From: Burkholderiales bacterium
Lineage (GTDB): Bacteria; Pseudomonadota; Gammaproteobacteria; Burkholderiales; SG8-39
Assembly: GCA_025929745.1 (NCBI GenBank)
Contig: JAICPQ010000094.1
Coordinates: forward strand, 1 to 9,376
Direction: 5' to 3'
DNA length: 9,376 nt
The notes under the pieces were generated by a model. That model worked only from the letters and a program-made list of their open reading frames with translations, had not been told where the DNA came from and did not search any database. Shown piece after piece: positions 7,012-9,376 of the stretch (its first letter is position 1; every line of letters begins with the position of its first letter). The position numbers and the translations under genes were made by a program.

Positions 7012-8444
7012 AGATCAAGTTCGAAGCGTCGCTCGAGCAGCTGCGCGTCGTCGAAATGCCGGCGCCCGACGAACGCCGTGGCGTGGCGGCCCCATTGCCG
7101 CATTGCTCCGGCAGAGGCGATGCCCATCGGCCAGAAAAAGAAACGCTCCCCGCGCTGCGTGCCCGGCACGATGCCGTCGGGCCCGAACAGGCTCGCATGC
7201 ACCCCGCCCGCGCGCGGCAGCGAGCGCAGCTCGTCGTACGGCCGAAACGCGTAGCGCACCAGGCTCGCCGCGCGCTCAAGGCGCACGCGCTCGATGTAAT
7301 GAGTGGCGGAGGCAATGCTCAGCACGACCCGTTCGTCCTCGCCTGCGTGTGGAACCGAATGCGGCATGAACGCCCACTCATCGAGTCCGTCCGGCGCGGG
7401 CCTTGGTCGCGCGCGCGGGGTGGGGAAGAACATATGGAAACAGCCGCAGGCATGAATCGAGTCATAGAGAATCGGCTCGCCGTTCGGCGCCAGCGTCACG
7501 CGCCACATGACGCCGTCGAGGCGCCCGGCCAGCAGATCGAACGCGCCGCTCGCCGGCCGCTCCGGAAACCAGATTGTATAGACGAGCTGCACGAGGACAT
7601 GCTCGCCGTAACGCGTGTAGGCGGCATTGACGTAGACCGTCGGCTCGGCCGCGTCCACCTCTGGAGCACCGGAGCCGCGCCGGAAGCGAAGCACGCCGAA
7701 GCGATCATGGTCGGCGCGAATCTCGACTTCGAAGCTCGGCGCGTACGCGGCGGCGAGGAGCAGGACCTCGCGCGGCGAGAGGTTCGGATGCCCGAGCGGA
7801 TCGTACGCGGCGCGCGCGAGAATCCCGGCAACCACCGCACGCGGCAGCGCCGCGGACGGTGGCGGCGAAAACCGTACGCGCGGGTTTGCCTCATCGGGCT
7901 CGTGCGCGAACGCGGCGAGCGTGTCCGTTTGCCAGCGATCCACGCCGGCCGCGAAAGGGAACTTCGTGATCGCGTAGAGGCCGAGCACGCGCTGCATCGT
8001 CGAATAGTCGTCGGGCACCTGGACGGCCGCCAAAACGGCCGCGGCGTGCTCACGGTCCGCGGCGCGAAGGCGGCTCGAGCACTCGCTTGCGCGACGCAAG
8101 GCCTGCGTACGCGCCTCATCGTTTAACGTGGGCAGATTGCGCACTTCGTGGCGGCGGGCCTCGAGGTCGAGCTCCGCCATGCGCTCGCCGTAGGCGCGCA
8201 GCGCCGCGTCGCTTCGGGCTGCCCGCTCCTTGAGCGAGGCGAGCAGGCGATCCACCCGCAGGTGCGGGAAACCCGCGAGCCGGGTGTACTGCGCGTCGCG
8301 CACTCCCGCGCCATCGAGCTCCGCATCGAGTGCGCGATACCAGTAAGCGCATTCGCGTACGTCGTCTGCGCCGCCTTCCAGGTGCGTCGCCAGTCTGCCG
8401 TCGCCAGTGGCGCAGCCTGCCGTGAGCAGCGCCGCGCCGATCAT
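7008..8444 (-). CDS. Probable lipoprotein of unknown function (internal start of the NudB fusion frame)
   Basis: If translation starts at the internal ATG 8444, the product is 478 residues beginning MIGAALLTAGC. LTAGC is a good lipobox with the lipidation cysteine at residue 11, but the signal is very short and lacks a positive n-region; in the fused frame RKCFSWSNRD supplies charge before it. I do not recognise a named domain. The first half is mainly helical, with charged stretches at about 70-135. The second half is richer in strands and contains EHVLVQLVYTIWFPERP (281-297), YDSIHACGCFHMFFPT (327-342), FFFWPMG (435-441) and WGRHATAFVGRRHFDD (451-466). The histidine/cysteine cluster H331, C333, C335, H337 could bind metal. 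From memory, similar uncharacterised proteins occur in other proteobacteria; I cannot confirm this. No clear Shine-Dalgarno site precedes ATG 8444. The stop overlaps the EEP start (ATGA). Confidence 0.55.
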   Translation of the reverse strand: MIGAALLTAGCATGDGRLATHLEGGADDVRECAYWYRALDAELDGAGVRDAQYTRLAGFPHLRVDRLLASLKERAARSDAALRAYGERMAELDLEARRHEVRNLPTLNDEARTQALRRASECSSRLRAADREHAAAVLAAVQVPDDYSTMQRVLGLYAITKFPFAAGVDRWQTDTLAAFAHEPDEANPRVRFSPPPSAALPRAVVAGILARAAYDPLGHPNLSPREVLLLAAAYAPSFEVEIRADHDRFGVLRFRRGSGAPEVDAAEPTVYVNAAYTRYGEHVLVQLVYTIWFPERPASGAFDLLAGRLDGVMWRVTLAPNGEPILYDSIHACGCFHMFFPTPRARPRPAPDGLDEWAFMPHSVPHAGEDERVVLSIASATHYIERVRLERAASLVRYAFRPYDELRSLPRAGGVHASLFGPDGIVPGTQRGERFFFWPMGIASAGAMRQWGRHATAFVGRRHFDDAQLLERRFELDL

Positions 8445-8858
8445 GAGAATGGCGTCTCGATTCGACCATGAAAAGCACTTGCGCGCCGCCTCGCGCCACG
8501 GCAGCCAGGCGAAAGCGGTGTGCTCCTCAGGCGCAACGGTCACCGGCGCGCGCTCGTTCAGCCGCGCGCTGAAAAGCCGCTCGGTGTTGTGCGTGACGCC
8601 GGGCGCAAAGCGGTGTCGCCATCGCAAATAGATCTCGAAGGTATAGGCGACATTCCAGGCTTTGAGGCTTTGGGAGGGCAGCTGAATCCCCGTTTCCTCG
8701 CGCACCTCGCGCGCCGCCGCCGCTTCGTAAGCCTCGTCGGCGCGATCGAGCGAGCCCGTGACCGATTGCCAGAAACCAGGCCGCGCGGCCCGCTCGAGGA
8801 GCAGAACGTCCAGATCGTCCGTATGCACTACGACGAGCACCGAGAACGGAAGCTTCAT
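7008..8858 (-). CDS. nudB: NudB-type Nudix hydrolase joined in frame to an uncharacterised lipoprotein-like protein
   Basis: The open frame encodes 616 residues from ATG 8858, which overlaps the barstar stop as ATGA. Residues 1-138 are a near-complete NudB, the enzyme that removes pyrophosphate from dihydroneopterin triphosphate in folate synthesis. Visible features are FWQSVTGSLD at 29-38, a Nudix box ending REVREETGI at 50-58 (with one extra residue between its first glycine and glutamate), RHRFAPGVTHNTE at 81-93 and the C-terminal KCFSWSNRDAIL at 127-138. Instead of stopping, the frame continues into MIGAALLTAGC, a lipobox-like segment, and 467 more residues of an unrecognised protein. NudB proteins are usually about 150 residues, so the junction falls where a stop is expected. 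It may be a true fusion, two genes with internal initiation at 8444, or a lost stop through a sequence error. The frame also extends upstream to 9041, but that part only shadows barstar. NudB identity is firm; the fused product is uncertain. Confidence 0.72.
   Translation of the reverse strand: MKLPFSVLVVVHTDDLDVLLLERAARPGFWQSVTGSLDRADEAYEAAAAREVREETGIQLPSQSLKAWNVAYTFEIYLRWRHRFAPGVTHNTERLFSARLNERAPVTVAPEEHTAFAWLPWREAARKCFSWSNRDAILMIGAALLTAGCATGDGRLATHLEGGADDVRECAYWYRALDAELDGAGVRDAQYTRLAGFPHLRVDRLLASLKERAARSDAALRAYGERMAELDLEARRHEVRNLPTLNDEARTQALRRASECSSRLRAADREHAAAVLAAVQVPDDYSTMQRVLGLYAITKFPFAAGVDRWQTDTLAAFAHEPDEANPRVRFSPPPSAALPRAVVAGILARAAYDPLGHPNLSPREVLLLAAAYAPSFEVEIRADHDRFGVLRFRRGSGAPEVDAAEPTVYVNAAYTRYGEHVLVQLVYTIWFPERPASGAFDLLAGRLDGVMWRVTLAPNGEPILYDSIHACGCFHMFFPTPRARPRPAPDGLDEWAFMPHSVPHAGEDERVVLSIASATHYIERVRLERAASLVRYAFRPYDELRSLPRAGGVHASLFGPDGIVPGTQRGERFFFWPMGIASAGAMRQWGRHATAFVGRRHFDDAQLLERRFELDL
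8412..8459 (-). other. NudB-to-lipoprotein junction with lipobox
   Basis: This stretch encodes RDAILMIGAALLTAGC: the last conserved NudB residues (RDAIL), a candidate internal start methionine, and a hydrophobic run ending in the LTAGC lipobox. The DNA reads CTCATGATC, so a TGA overlapping the ATG exists one frame away, much like the ATGA couplings elsewhere in this operon. A single-base change near here could therefore have merged or separated two genes. Confidence 0.65.
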
Positions 8859-9268
8859 GCCTGCCGGAAGAGCTCGGGCAGCGGCAGCGCCGCTGTTGCG
8901 TCGATGAAGACGGCGAAGAAAGGTTTGCCGCGGCTTGCCCAGTACTCGGCCGAGGAGGTTAATACGTCGACGAGGACACCGAAGTCGTCGCCCACGCGTG
9001 CGCCGTCGAAAAGAAGCACGTGTCCCGCTGCGCTGCTCCAAGAAAGGTCCGTGAGGCAGTCTTCCAATGCGTCCCAGTTCTGCCCGAACCAGTCCGGGAA
9101 CGCGAGCGCCGCCGCGATGTTTTTGAGAAGCGCCGGCTTCGCTGCGAACGGCACAATTTCGAGGCGCAGGCCGGTCTCGCGCGCCGCCTCGACGACCTCA
9201 TCGGACCTCGTCACCCGGTAGACGCCGGACCGGGATGCATCGCGCAGCCGCAGACCGAGCTTGCCCAT
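8855..9268 (-). CDS. Barstar-family ribonuclease inhibitor
   Basis: Barstar proteins bind and block barnase-type ribonucleases in the cytoplasm, protecting the producing cell. The 137-residue product carries the family core at 57-74, FPDWFGQNWDALEDCLTD. It aligns with the NLDALWDCLTG helix of Bacillus barstar: D66 and D70 match the inhibitory Asp35 and Asp39, and N64 matches Asn33. It is longer than the classical 90-residue barstar, with an N-terminal extension of about 45 residues, as in YhcO-like relatives. The ATG at 9268 overlaps the ribonuclease stop as TGATG; an alternative GTG lies one codon earlier at 9271. Its own stop overlaps the NudB start as ATGA. Placement directly behind its RNase in the same operon makes it the dedicated inhibitor, though a role against other RNases is not excluded. 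Confidence 0.9.
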   Translation of the reverse strand: MGKLGLRLRDASRSGVYRVTRSDEVVEAARETGLRLEIVPFAAKPALLKNIAAALAFPDWFGQNWDALEDCLTDLSWSSAAGHVLLFDGARVGDDFGVLVDVLTSSAEYWASRGKPFFAVFIDATAALPLPELFRQA

Positions 9269-9376
9269 CACTCGATGATGCGCCTGAAACTGCGGTAGTG
9301 GTCCTCGGTGTAGTAGAACTCGCCGCCGCGACCGGCGACGATGCGACGCGCTCCGCGATCGCGCGCCCCGGGCGTC
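9268..9376 (-). CDS. C-terminal fragment of a guanyl-specific ribonuclease (RNase Sa/barnase superfamily)
   Basis: Only the last 35 residues lie in the window; the gene runs past the right edge. They read TPGARDRGARRIVAG, GRGGEFYYTEDHYRSF and RRIIE before TGA. This closely follows the C-terminal part of Streptomyces RNase Sa (TPGARTRGTRRIITG, then DYYTGDHYATF). The arginines of the RGARR segment and the histidine of EDHY match active-site residues of that family; the catalytic glutamate would lie upstream, outside the window. Members are normally secreted, so an N-terminal signal peptide is expected but cannot be seen. The stop overlaps the barstar ATG by one base, a typical toxin/inhibitor-style pairing. 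Confidence 0.85.
   Translation of the reverse strand, partial: TPGARDRGARRIVAGRGGEFYYTEDHYRSFRRIIE

Noticed and set aside
7056..8126. A 356-codon open frame on the plus strand opposite the lipoprotein-like gene
   Set aside because: It has no recognisable motif, is arginine-rich and lies fully antisense to a frame with normal protein composition, so it is most likely a shadow.
8859..9041. N-terminal extension of the NudB frame by 61 residues
   Set aside because: The extension lies inside barstar in another frame and is arginine-rich, while NudB homology begins at MKLPFSV, whose ATG overlaps the barstar stop.

Overview
The window is GC-rich, tightly packed bacterial DNA. GC bias, the NudB type, the Liv-type ABC transporter and the barstar-nudB-phosphodiesterase order all fit a betaproteobacterium (Burkholderiales-like or an uncultured relative). 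That assignment is inference from gene content; there is no rRNA or tRNA to anchor it. I see no insertion sequence, CRISPR array, tRNA or integrase.

Region A (1-4645) holds the five parts of a branched-chain-amino-acid-type (HAAT/Liv) ABC importer in two converging blocks. Two ATPases, LivG-like then LivF-like, read rightward from position 13. The periplasmic binding protein, LivH-like and LivM-like permeases read leftward from 4645. The blocks meet tail to tail, and the last 48 bases of livF and livM overlap. The substrate cannot be read from sequence. Two details stand out: the LivM-like permease ends in a four-cysteine zinc-ribbon-like tail, and the LivH-like gene seems to lack a normal start codon at the position its family predicts.

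Region B (4646-4820) is the only real intergenic gap, a divergent promoter region between the binding-protein gene and the next operon.

Region C (4821-6265) is a rightward two-gene operon: a ComB-like (2-phosphosulfolactate phosphatase family) protein with altered signature motifs, coupled through a TGATG overlap to a MOSC-domain protein of the YcbX/mARC type.

Region D (6262-9376) is a leftward operon running in from beyond the right edge: the C-terminal end of a secreted-type guanyl-specific ribonuclease (RNase Sa/barnase superfamily), its barstar-type inhibitor, a NudB-type Nudix hydrolase joined in frame to a large uncharacterised lipoprotein-like protein, and an endonuclease/exonuclease/phosphatase (EEP) family enzyme. 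Every junction uses overlapping stop/start codons. The operon meets the MOSC gene on a CTAG that carries both stop codons. A secreted RNase, its inhibitor, a nucleotide hydrolase and a phosphodiesterase together suggest nucleic-acid or nucleotide turnover, but that is inference from gene order. The in-frame NudB-lipoprotein junction is the most unusual structure in the window.
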